NCBI GenBank assembly: GCA_964036045.1
Contig: OZ038379.1
Span: 184,374,897-184,438,896, forward strand
DNA from: Eutreptiella sp. 'Long Island Sound 2002'
Lineage: Eukaryota; Euglenozoa; Euglenophyceae; Eutreptiales; Eutreptiaceae
Reading direction: 5' to 3'
DNA: 64,000 nt
Below are positions 34,401-46,400 of this stretch, in pieces. The notes under the pieces are model-generated. The model was not told the origin of the DNA, made no database searches, and saw only the letters and a program-made list of their open reading frames with translations. Made by a program: the position numbers and the translations under genes. How positions within the stretch are numbered: position 1 is the stretch's first letter; every line of letters begins with the position of its first letter.

Positions 34401-37400
34401 GTAGAGGGCATATAGAGGGCACATAGAGGGCACATAGAGGGCGTATAGAGGGCGCATAGAGGGCGTATAGAGGGCGCATAGAGGGCGTATAGAGGGCGTA
34501 TAGTGGGCGCATAGTGGGCGCATAGAGGGCGCATAGTGGGCGCATAGAGGGCGCATAGAGGGCGCATAGAGGGCGTATAGAGGGCGTATAGAGGGTGCAT
34601 AGAGGACGTATAGAGGGCACATAGAGGGCGCATAGAGGGCGTGTAGAGGGCGTATAGAGGGCACATAGAGGGCGCATAGTGGGCCCATAGAGGGCGCATA
34701 GAGGGCGCATAGTGGGCGCACAGAGGGCGCAGGGCGCATAGTGGGCGCATAGAGGGCGCACAGAGGGCGCAGGGCGCATAGTGGGCGCATAGAGTTTCCT
34801 TCCAACAGCACCCCCGTTATTCCGGGTTGGCAAGCCATCGGCGGCGAAACCGTGCACGATGACATTGCCGGCGGGGGGGCGGAGTGGTCCGGTTCCAAAG
34901 TGAAGAGGGGCAAGCAACAGGACTTACGAGGGATTTCCAGGTGTTGGCCCGGATGATCGATGGGCCCTACGGCCACGCGTCAAGGGGCCCGGGACGCGCT
35001 GCAGCCGCGCGCATACGCCGCGGTGTTGGGCAAGACAAGGGTGCACGCAATGGGACGGGACCCATCCCTGGGGAGCCCCACACGCCTCGCGCAGGGCCAC
35101 ACAACAGAGCGTGGGTTGAGAGTCCGTAGCCCCAACTCAAGGGGCTCAAAATGGCGGGAAATTGGTGAAAATGGGTGACGGGTAAAATATGGCACATTCC
35201 GAATGCACAAGAAGCTTGAAAACCCAGTTACGGAACAACAAACTCGTGGAAAAGGGCCAGACCTAGGATTTGAGGATTTGGCGACATACAAACCTTTGCA
35301 CTGCGGGCGCGCTGCGGGCAAGGCATTCTCCCAGACCGCGCCACCAGGGGCACTGAGAAAAGCCACCGCCGTACATGGGGGGGAGACTTCCGCGGGGTGA
35401 ATTTCGGTACCCCCAAACTTTGGTGCCTTGCGTACAGTTGCGGGGACGACAGCCCTTGGGACAGCGGATACACGACAGAATATTTTGGGGTATGCACGGG
35501 ATGCGCCGGGTGCACAAGAAAAAAAGTCTTTGGGCATCCGCACCGGCATGCAGACGGATCCGGACATCCAATACACGGCAACCAGGACCTCCCGCCAGAA
35601 GAAAAATGTGAGCTGCCGACCCAGGCAGCACAGAACGGCGCAGGTTGCGCCAGAAAAAAAATTCGGGGACAAAATGTCGGCACCGATCTGAAAAACGAAC
35701 CCCCCGCCCCCGGGCCGCCAAGGCCTTGTGCCACCCCCCTCCCCCCCCGGGCCGGACACCGCCGGCGCTTTGTGATGGGACAAAGGCTCATGGACCAGCC
35801 CAAGACACACAAAGGACCCGCCAGAGGGAAGTGGGACATGGAGCGGATGGCGACATCCCGGGCGCCCGATGCGCCACGGCCGGCGCGCGCGCTGTGGCCA
35901 ATCCACACCGGGGTACGCGCGCGCGCTTTGGCCCGCCCCACCCGCGCGCCTTGGCCTACCCCATACGCCCCCCTGTGTGACATTCCGTCGGGTTGTTGTT
36001 CCTTTACGGCGCCCTGGACGGTCACCCGTTCTTCCCTTCGCATGTTGCGTCGGGTCGCTGCGTTCTGTCGGCCGCTGCGGCCGGTGCTCCTGCTGGTGTC
36101 GTTTCCGCGTTCGCGGAGCCCAGTAGTTGGCGTGTTGGGACTGTGCTGAATGTGGCATGGTGTGCCGTTTGCGTGTCAGTGGCGCCCAGTAGTTGGCCCC
36201 CCCCCACCCCCCTACTGCCCGAGGGCGGGAGGGGCACGGCATGCGGAGGGGTGCCCGCGGGCCTGCGGGGGACGGGGGGCTTCCGAAGGGCCGCTCCTGC
36301 AGTGCACTCATACCGATGGTCTCTTGTCCCTGGGCCTTACTCGAGAACAGCCGCCACAGCTGCTGCACCATCGGCCTCGGCAGCGGCGCCAGCAGGGCCT
36401 TGCGCATCGTCTCCAGGAACTCCGGAAGGGACAAGGGGGCCAGTGAGGCCAGAGGCACTGCCTCGGTCAGGCGGTGCTCGGACAAGGGCTGGGCGTGCAG
36501 GTGCGCCACCAGCGACATGGCGTGCCGCAGCAGCGCCCGCTGGGCCTGCAGCCTGCCATCGGGCAGCAGCATCGGGGAGGCTTCTGAGGACACGCGGGGG
36601 GGAGGGGGGGTGGCGCTTCTCCGCGTGACGACGGGCATTCGGGGCTGTGCTTACGGGGGGCGGGGGGGGGGGGGAAGAAGGGTTCGTACCGCCAACAGAA
36701 ACGAACGTTCACGGGGGCGCTCTCTGCTTCATGGCCATGGGACGTTCTCTACTTCAAAGGCTGGCGGTTGGCGGCTGGCGGTTGGCGGTTGTTGGCGGTT
36801 GGCGGTTGGCGGTTGGCGGTTGTTGGCGGTTGGCGGTTGGCGGTTGGTGGTCCCTGGGGCTGTCCTTCAGGGCTGTCCTTAACAAATAAAACAACTGCGT
36901 TCCTAAGGACAGCCCTGCGAGCGTTCGACTGCCGGAAAAACAGAAGTGCGGCGTGGGACGTGCAGTTGGGGTGCCGCAGGGTACCGAACACATGACCAAG
37001 GGCCAGGGCGCATGGCCGGGACGGGGGTGCCTGGACAGAACGGGGGCGATGGACTGGGACGGGCCGATGAGGTACAGAGGGTTGGGGGGGTGATGGCAGC
37101 CATCGCGGGGCGGACGCAGCGGCAACGGGGACAGGGGGTGAGGGGCCGCCACAAGGGGTCCGTGGTCGCCGACGCCAAGGCCGCGTTTGTCGCCAAAAGT
37201 GAGGGAAAAGTGGGGGCAACGGGGGGAAATGCGGACAAACGGGAGGGAACGGGGGGAGGGGGGGGGGGCGGGGGAAACCGGGGGAAAGACCGGAGGAAAA
37301 CGAGGGAATTGGGGGACGGTGGGTGGATGGGGGGAACGGCGAGGAACTGTGTGGCTGACGCGGGTGCGGACGCGCAAGGGGACGACGGGGCGAAGGGAGG

Positions 37401-40400
37401 GGGCTGTCTCCTCCCCGATTTGCCCGCGGTTGCGGACCGGGCACATAGAGGGCGTATAGAGGGCGTATAGAGGGCGTATAGAGGGCGCATAGAGGGCGTA
37501 TAGAGGGCGTATAGAGGGCGTATAGAGGGCGTATAGAGGGCGCATAGAGGGCGCATAGAGGGCGCATAGAGGGCGTATAGAGGGCGTATAGAGGGCGTAT
37601 AGAGGGCGTATAGAGGGCATATAGAGGGCACATAGAGGGCGTATAGAGGGCGTATAGAGGGCGTATAGAGGGCGCATAGAGGGCGTATAGAGGGCGTATA
37701 GAGGGCGTATAGAGGGCGTATAGAGGGCGCATAGAGGGCGCATAGAGGGCGCATAGAGGGCGTATAGAGGGCGTATAGAGGGCGCGTAGAGGGCGTATAG
37801 AGGGCGTATAGAGGGCGTATAGAGGGCGTATAGAGGGCGTATAGAGGGCGCATAGAGGGCGTATAGAGGGCGCATAGAGGGCGTATAGAGGGCGTATAGA
37901 GGGCGCATAGAGGGCGCATAGAGGGCGTATAGAGGGCGTATAGAGGGCGTATAGAGGGCGTATAGAGGGCGTATAGAGGGCGTATAGAGGGCGCATAGAG
38001 GGCGCATAGAGGGCGTATAGAGGGCGTATAGAGGGCGTATAGAGGGCGCATAGAGGGCGCATAGAGGGCGTATAGAGGGCGTATAGAGGGCGCATAGAGG
38101 GCACATAGAGGGCGCATAGAGGGCGTATAGAGGGCGTATAGAGGGCGTATAGAGGGCGTATAGAGGGCGTATAGAGGGCGTATAGAGGGCGTATAGAGGG
38201 CGTATAGAGGGCGTATAGAGGGCGTATAGAGGGCGCATAGAGGGCGTATAGAGGGCGTATAGAGGGCGTATAGAGGGCGTATAGAGGGCGCATAGAGGGC
38301 GCATAGAGGGCGTATAGAGGGCGTATAGAGGGCGTATAGAGGGCGTATAGAGGGCGTATAGAGGGCGTATAGAGGGCGCATAGTGGGCGCATAGAGGGCG
38401 TATAGAGGGCGTATAGAGGGTGCATAGAGGGCGCATAGAGGGCGTATAGAGGGCGTATAGAGGGCGCATAGAGGGCGCATAGAGGGCGTATAGAGGGCGT
38501 ATAGAGGGCGTATAGAGGGCGTATAGAGGGCGTATAGAGGGCGCATAGAGGGCGCCTGGAGGGCGCATAGAGGGCGTATAGAGGGCGTATAGAGGGCGTA
38601 TAGAGGGCGTATAGAGGGCGTATAGAGGGCGTATAGAGGGCGTATAGAGGGCGTATAGAGGGCGTATAGAGGGCGTATAGAGGGCGTATAGAGGGCGTAT
38701 AGAGGGCGTATAGAGGGCGCATAGAGGGCGCATAGAGGGCTCATAGAGGGCGCATAGTGGGCGCATAGAGGGCGTATAGAGGGCGTATAGAGGGCGTATA
38801 GAGGGCACATAGAGGGCGTATAGAGGGCGCATAGTGGGCGCATAGAGGGTGCATAGAGGGCGTATAGAGGGCACATAGAGGGCGTATAGAGGGCGTATAG
38901 AGGGCGTATAGAGGGCGCAAAGAGGGCGTATAGAGGGCGTACAGAGGGCGCGTAGAGGGCGTATAGAGGGCGCATAGAGGGCGTATAGAGGGCGCATAGA
39001 GGGCGCATAGAGGGCGTATAGAGGGCGTATAGAGGGCGTATAGAGGGCGTATAGAGGGCGCATAGAGGGCGTATAGAGGGCGTATAGAGGGCGTATAGAG
39101 GGCGTATAGAGGGCGCATAGAGGGCGCATAGAGGGCGTATAGAGGGCGTATAGAGGGCGTATAGAGGGCGTATAGAGGGCGTATAGAGGGTGTATAGAGG
39201 GCGTATAGAGGGCGTATAGAGGGCGTATAGAGGGCGCATAGAGGGCGCATAGAGGGCGTATAGAGGGCGTATAGAGGGCGCATAGAGGGCGTATAGAGGG
39301 CGTATAGAGGGCGTATAGAGGGCGTATAGAGGGCGTATAGAGGGCGCATAGAGGGCGCATAGAGGGCGTATAGAGGGCGTATAGAGGGCGCATAGAGGGC
39401 GCATAGAGGGCGTATAGCGGGCGTATAGAGGGCGTATAGAGGGCGTATAGAGGGTGTATAGAGGGCGCATAGAGGGCGCATAGAGGGCGTATAGAGGGCG
39501 CATAGAGGGCGTATAGAGGGCGCATAGAGGGCGTATAGAGGGCGTATAGAGGGCGTATAGAGGGCGTATAGAGGGCGCATAGAGGGCGCATAGAGGGCGT
39601 ATAGAGGGCGCATAGAGGGCGTATAGAGGGCGTATAGAGGGCGTATAGAGGGCGTATAGAGGGCGTATAGAGGGCGCATAGAGGGCGCATAGAGGGCGTA
39701 TAGAGGGCGCATAGAGGGCGTATAGAGGGCGTATAGAGGGCGCATAGAGGGCGCATAGAGGGCGTATAGAGGGCGTATAGAGGGCGTATAGAGGGCGTAT
39801 AGAGGGTGTATAGAGGGCGCATAGAGGGCGCATAGAGGGCGCATAGAGGGCGCATAGAGGGCGTATAGAGGGCGTATAGAGGGCGTATAGAGGGCGTATA
39901 GAGGGCGCATAGAGGGCGTATAGAGGGCGTATAGAGGGCGCATAGAGGGCGCATAGAGGGCGTATAGAGGGCGTATAGAGGGCGTATAGAGGGCGTATAG
40001 AGGGCGTATAGAGGGCGTATAGAGGGCGCATAGAGGGCGTATAGAGGGCGTATAGAGGGCGTATAGAGGGCGCATAGAGGGCGCATAGAGGGCGTATAGA
40101 GGGCGTATAGAGGGCGTATAGAGGGCGTATAGAGGGCGTATAGAGGGCGTATAGAGGGCGTATAGAGGGCGCATAGTGGGCGCATAGAGGGCGTATAGAG
40201 GGCGTATAGAGGGCGCATAGAGGGCGCATAGTGGGCGTATAGAGGGCGTATAGAGGGCGCATAGAGGGCGCATAGAGGGCGCATAGAGGGCGTATAGAGG
40301 GCGTATAGAGGGCGTATAGAGGGCGTATAGAGGGCGTATAGAGGGCGCATAGAGGGCGTATAGAGGGCGTATAGAGGGCGCATAGAGGGCGCATAGAGGG

Positions 40401-43400
40401 CGTATAGAGGGCGTATAGAGGGCGTATAGAGGGCGTATAGAGGGCGTATAGAGGGCGTATAGAGGGCGTATAGAGGGCGCATAGAGGGCGCATAGAGGGC
40501 GCATAGAGGGCGCATAGAGGGCGTATAGAGGGCGTATAGAGGGCGTATAGAGGGCGTATAGAGGGCGCATAGAGGGCGTATAGAGGGCGTATAGAGGGCG
40601 CATAGAGGGCGCATAGAGGGCGTATAGAGGGCGTATAGAGGGCGTATAGAGGACGTATAGAGGGCGTATAGAGGGCGTATAGAGGGCGTATAGAGGGCGC
40701 ATAGCGGGCGTATAGAGGGCGTATAGAGGGCGTATAGAGGGCGCATAGAGGGCGCATAGAGGGCGTATAGAGGGCGTATAGAGGGCGTATAGAGGGCGTA
40801 TAGAGGGCGTATAGAGGGCGTATAGAGGGCGTATAGAGGGCGCATAGTGGGCGCATAGAGGGCGTATAGAGGGCGTATAGAGGGCGCATAGAGGGCGCAT
40901 AGAGGGCGTATAGAGGGCGTATAGAGGGCGCATAGAGGGCGCATAGAGGGCGTATAGAGGGCGTATAGAGGGCGTATAGAGGGCGTATAGAGGGCGCATA
41001 GAGGGCGCATAGAGGGCGCATAGAGGGCGCATAGAGGGCGTATAGNNNNNNNNNNNNNNNNNNNNNNNNNNNNNNNNNNNNNNNNNNNNNNNNNNNNNNN
41101 NNNNNNNNNNNNNNNNNNNNNNNNNNNNNNNNNNNNNNNNNNNNNNNNNNNNNNNNNNNNNNNNNNNNNNNNNNNNNNNNNNNNNNNNNNNNNNNNNNNN
41201 NNNNNNNNNNNNNNNNNNNNNNNNNNNNNNNNNNNNNNNNNNNNNGCGTATAGAGGGCGTATAGAGGGCGTATAGAGGGCGCATAGAGGGCGTATAGAGG
41301 GCGTATAGAGGGCGTATAGAGGGCGTATAGAGGGCGTATAGAGGGCGTATAGAGGGCGCATAGAGGGCGCATAGAGGGCGTATAGAGGGCGCATAGAGGG
41401 CGTATAGAGGGCGTATAGAGGGCGTATAGAGGGCGTATAGAGGGCGCATAGAGGGCGTATAGAGGGCGTATAGAGGGCGTATAGAGGGCGCAAAGAGGGC
41501 GTATAGAGGGCGCGTAGAGGGCGTATAGAGGGCGCATAGAGGGCGTATGGAGGGCGCATAGAGTGCGCATAGAGGGCGTATAGAGGGCGTATAGAGGGCG
41601 CATAGAGGGCGCATAGAGGGCGTATAGAGGGCGCATAGAGGGCGCATAGAGGGCGTATAGAGGGCGTATAGAGGGCGCATAGAGGGCGTATAGAGGGCGT
41701 ATAGAGGGCGTATAGAGGGCGTATAGAGGGCGCATAGAGGGCGCATAGAGGGCGCATAGAGGGCGCATAGAGGGCGCATAGTGGGCGTCATAGAGGGCGC
41801 ATAGAGGGCGCATAGAGGGCGCATAGAGGGCGTATAGAGGGCGTATAGAGGGCGCATAGTGGGTGCATAGAGGGCGCATAGAGGCCGTATAGAGGGCGTA
41901 TAGAGGGCGTATAGAGGGCGTATAGAGGGCGTATAGAGGGCGTATAGAGGGCGTATAGAGGGCGTATAGAGGGCGTATAGAGGGCGCATAGAGGGCGTAT
42001 AGAGGGCGTATAGAGGGCGTATAGAGGGCGTATAGAGGGCGCATAGAGGGCGCATAGAGGGCGTATAGGGGGCGTATAGAGGGCGTATTTTTTATAGAGG
42101 GCGTATAGAGGGCGTATAGTTGTTGTTGTTGTTGTTGTGAAGGCACCCAGCACGTGCCGGCGGGAGAAATTGCCAGACACGCTCTCCCTGGGCAGGGCGC
42201 AAGGGAGCAGTCGGCCGGCGTCACGCTGGCCGGGCGTGTGCCGACAACGACCGAGGGGGGGGGGGGGGGGGGGCGCCGTGGAGTGGAGGGGGGGGGGCGC
42301 GCGTGGAGGAGGGTGGGGCCACCTGTGGAAGTCACCCTGGAGCCCTCCCCCGTCTCGCGGGGGGAGAGTTACTCGTCCTGTGCGAAGCGGCTGTGGTGGG
42401 GGTGGAGGGCGGGGCGGTGACCTTGGGGTGGGGAAGGCACACCCGGGTCCACGGACATTCCGCGCCTTGCCCGAACATCCCGCCGAGGTGGCCGTTCCTC
42501 GTGTGCGGCCGTGGCGTGGCCGGGGGCGCTGGCCCGTGCTTCTAGCCTTCTACGGGGGCGAGGGGAGGCCTGGGAGTTGCTGTCTGCCGGCGCCTAGTCA
42601 CCTTTGCTGGAGCTGTGGTGTGGCCGCCTCGTCCCCGGTAGTGCGGGCGCGCGCGCGCGCGTCGGTCAGGGGGAGGGAGGGCACAAGGGCGGGAGCACAA
42701 GAGCACGAACATGGGTTTACAGTTGCTGGCGTGTCGTGTTCGGTTCAGGTGCTGTCCCCTGGTGCCTGTCCCTGTGTCCTGCTTACGGGAGGCCGCGCGG
42801 CACAGCCGGCGGGGGGTCGAGGCCCGGGCCGGGCGCATGGGTAGCGGCGGGCGGCCGGGTCGGACGCGGCGCCATGCGGGTGCGGGGCCCGTGGCGGTCG
42901 CGGGGGGGTGCGGGCGGTCCAGCCGGCGGTCAGCAGTGGCCCTGAGCGCCCCACACAGTAGGGTCGGTGGGCGTGCCGGGGGAGGGCGCGTCCTGCAGGC
43001 CAAGCTGCGGAGGGCGCGTGCGCAAGGGCGTCGGCGTGCCCGGTGCGGGCCCCTCTGCGGGCCGAGGGACCTGCGCTGAGCAGGTTGCGTTGCCTGGGGG
43101 CTGAGGCCGGGGCCGGGCGCATGGGCAGCGGCGGGCGGCCGAGCGGGTGCGGGGCCCGTGGCGGTCGCTGGGAGGCGCGGGCGGCCCAGCCGGCGGTCGG
43201 CAGAGGCCCCAAGAGCCCCACACTGTGGGGTCGGAGGGCGTGCCGGGGGAGAGCGCGCCGTGCAGGCCAAGCTGCGGGGGGCGCACGCGCAAGGGTGTCG
43301 GCGTGCCTGTCGGGGGCCCCCTGCGGGCCGTGGGGCCTGCGGCTGGCAGGAAGCGCTGCTCGGGGGCTGAGGCCGGGCGCTTGGGTAGCGGCGTCCACGG

Positions 43401-46400
43401 GCACGAGTGCCCGAGGCGAGCGCGGGGCGGTGCGTGCGGGCCGGCCGGTGGGTGGAGAGGGCTGTGTAGGCGGCGGCGCGGGCCACGAGGGCGAGGCCGA
43501 GGGCGGAGTGGCATGGGCGGTAGGCGAAGGAGGCGGGGGTGTAGGTGGAGGTGAGCTCGAGATCGGCGGCTAGGCGGGTCGTGGCGATGCCGGATGCTGC
43601 GCCGGAGACGCCCGACTCCACGTCGACGGGGCGGAAGGAGCGTGTGAGGTGCCGGGGGAGTGGCTTGGTGGGTTTCCCCTTGTAGAGGCCGTAGCGGACG
43701 GTCTCGTTGGAGACGCCCGGGGTGCCGGATTTGAGCTGGAGGAGGAGGTGCAGCAATCCGAGGTGGACGCCTCCGCCGCTGCGGAAGAGCGTTGCGCGTG
43801 CCACGTTGTCAGTGGACACGGCGAGGGAGCGCTTGCCCATGCGGCGGTGGGCGAGGGAGGCGGTGGTGATGAGGGGGGGGGACTGGCGTGTGAGGGCGTA
43901 CGCCCGGAGGGAGGCGGGGGATTCTGGTCGGGCGTTCGCGCGGAGGGCGTCGCGGAGTAGGGGGAGAGTGAGGTCGGTGGGCGGGTGTAGGAGGGGGAGC
44001 CAGGGGTCCGGGGTGCAGCGGGCGGCGAAGAAGGCGTGGTCCACGGAGACGTGCCGGTTGGCCGTCTGGGATCGGGACTGGGCCGTGACCTCGGCGAGCC
44101 GTTCCTCGCGGGTCGTGAGGGTGGCCCCCGGGTGGGGGAGGATGCCGTGGAACGGTTCCAGGGGAGGGGAGGGCAGCCGGAGGACTGTGCGAGTGGCGGA
44201 GGTGATGGAGGGGGAGGAGAGGACGGCAGCGCGAGAGACGTAGCCGCGGGCGGCCGAGGCCTCCTGGAGGGCAGAGGACTGGGCGGCGAGGTCATGTTTG
44301 GAGAGGGGAAAGGTGAACCGGGCCAGGGACCGTAGTAGTGTGGGGGTGTCAGGAGGGTGCGGGAGCAGCTGGTGCGCGAGGGAGTGGTGGGCGGCGATGT
44401 AGTGGTCGGGGAGGGAGGGGGTAAGGGAGAGCCAGCCCCACGCCAGGTCAAGGGCGGCTGAGAGGGAGTCCATGTCCTCGATAGTTGCCAGGCGCCATTG
44501 GAACAGACGCCACGAGTGGGCGTCGCAGGAGCGGTGGTGCAGGGTGACCTGCGCCAGCACCATGGCGTGTGAGGTGTGGCAGGGGAGGACGTGGTGAGTG
44601 TGGGAGGCGATGGGACCGGTGGCGAAGATGTGGTCGATGGCGGTGGACCGGGGGGAGCCGTGGCGGGTGGTGAAGTTGGTGGGAGTGGCTGGGGGGACCA
44701 GGCGGTGCCAGGCCGAGAGCGGGCCTAGGGCCCCGAGCGCGGAGGCCAGGGGGGTGCCTGGGGCTCCCGTGCTGTTGAGGTCGCCCAGGAGGACGCACAG
44801 GTCGGGACGTATGCAGGAGCGGAGGTGGTTCATGAGCTTGACCTCGGAAACCCACTTGGAGTACGAGAGGCGTGGGGGGAGGTGGGCGTTGAATAGGAGG
44901 GCACGGCCCCTTAGCGAGAGGGGGACCGTGGAGGCAATCCAGTGCGTGCTGTCGTAGACGAGGTCGGCGGGCTGGGAGGGGGCGCGGAGGGACCGGAGCC
45001 AGTCCGTGCGGAGGCCTGAGCCCTGGCCGGATGCGGTGCTGTAGTGGGCCTCGTACCGCGGTGGGAGGGCGGGGCGGGCCGCGGCCAAGTCCCAGAGTTC
45101 CTGCTCGGCGACCACGTCGGGGGACAGGGCCTCGAGCCATGTGCGGGCGAGGGAGACTTGGCCGGCGATGCCGCCCCAGTTGTGCGTGAGAAAGGTGAGG
45201 GCTGTGTCGCGGAGGGGGGTGGACGCCTGGTCACGGGGGTCGGGGAGGGAGAGGACGAAGGCGGGGGTCGGCCGGAGGAGGCGGTCGGGAGGGGGGGCGC
45301 AGGGGGTGGCCCAGGGGATGGCGGAGACGGGGACAGCCCCGGGCAGTAGCATGCCCTGGAAGCCGACCACACAGCGGGCGGCGGTGTCACGAGTGCACAC
45401 GGGTGGGGCTTTGTGGGGGGAGGTGCAGAAGAAGTGAGGCCAGTTGTCGGTCGGCGATGCGGGGAGGTCGACGAAGGCGGTGTGAGGCGTGGGGCGTCCA
45501 CAGTCGGGGCAAGCGGAGGAGGTGACGAGTGGGGCGTCGGGGAGGGCGGGGTGTAGCGCCCACGCTGAGGTCGGGCCTGACGAGCGAGTGTACGCTGGGG
45601 ACGGGGGGAGGGGGGTTGACGGCAAGTGGGCGGTGTCCCAGAAGGCGGTCCACGTGGCGTCCACGTGTAGGGGAGGGGTGATCCAGAGGGAGGGGTCATG
45701 GCGCTGGCGGGGGAAGGAGGCGAGCCAACCGCACACTGTGGGGAGGGCGGAGGCTAGGAGCGAGGGGGGTAGCGACGTGGAGACCTGGGCGGCGTGCAGG
45801 AGGTCTCGGAGGGGGCCCGGGGGGAGGTTGGCGGCCAGGGGGGAGGCCAAGGGGGAGAAGGTCAGCAGAGTGTGTGCACACGGGGCAGTGCGTGAGGGCC
45901 GGGCGCCGCAGCGTACCGCAGTGAAGGCATATACGGGGGGCGGAGGCCGGTGGTGTAGCGGGTGCGCGGGGGGGGGGTCCCACGGGCGTGGGATGGGGGA
46001 CGGGGCTCCGGGCCGGAGAGGAGGTCAGCCCCGGCGCGGTGGGCGTCGAGTGGGCGGGGGAAGTGGGAGGCGAGGAAGGTCGCCCAGGCCAGGGTCGGGA
46101 GGTCGGGAGCGCTTGAGGCGGGGAGAGTGTCCGGCAGGGCGAGTCAGTTGTGTCTGCGGGCACTGGGGAACATGGCGCCGCGGACTGCCCTGCCTGACGT
46201 GGGGGCCGAGGGCGCTGTGCGGCCATGGTGCCGCGGGGAGCGTCGGGGGGAGGAACGGGGGGGTGATTGCTGGCGGCTGCGTTTGGCGGGACGGGGCTGA
46301 GGGTCGCCCGGGACGGGCGGGCGGTGGGAGGGGGGGGTGTTGAGTGTGGCGGCGGGGGCGTGCCAAGGTTGCCCATCGTCCCGTCTGCCCTGGACCGTAA

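Larger units (their letters stand above)
30875..36313 (-). other. intron 6 of the transporter/EF-hand gene
   Basis: 5.4 kb. It contains two short arrays of the 11-bp minisatellite, a broken hAT-like zinc-finger gene (32,393-33,591) and about 1.4 kb (34,913-36,313) in which I recognise no gene, apart from a 108-bp dispersed repeat at 35,970-36,077. Confidence 0.65.

Noticed and set aside
36754-42335. Overlapping minus-strand ORFs of 1,810, 1,667 and 1,104 codons encoding RPLYALYTPSI repeats
   Set aside because: All three frames of one strand are open because an 11-bp unit without stops rotates through the frames. This is a property of the minisatellite, not a protein.
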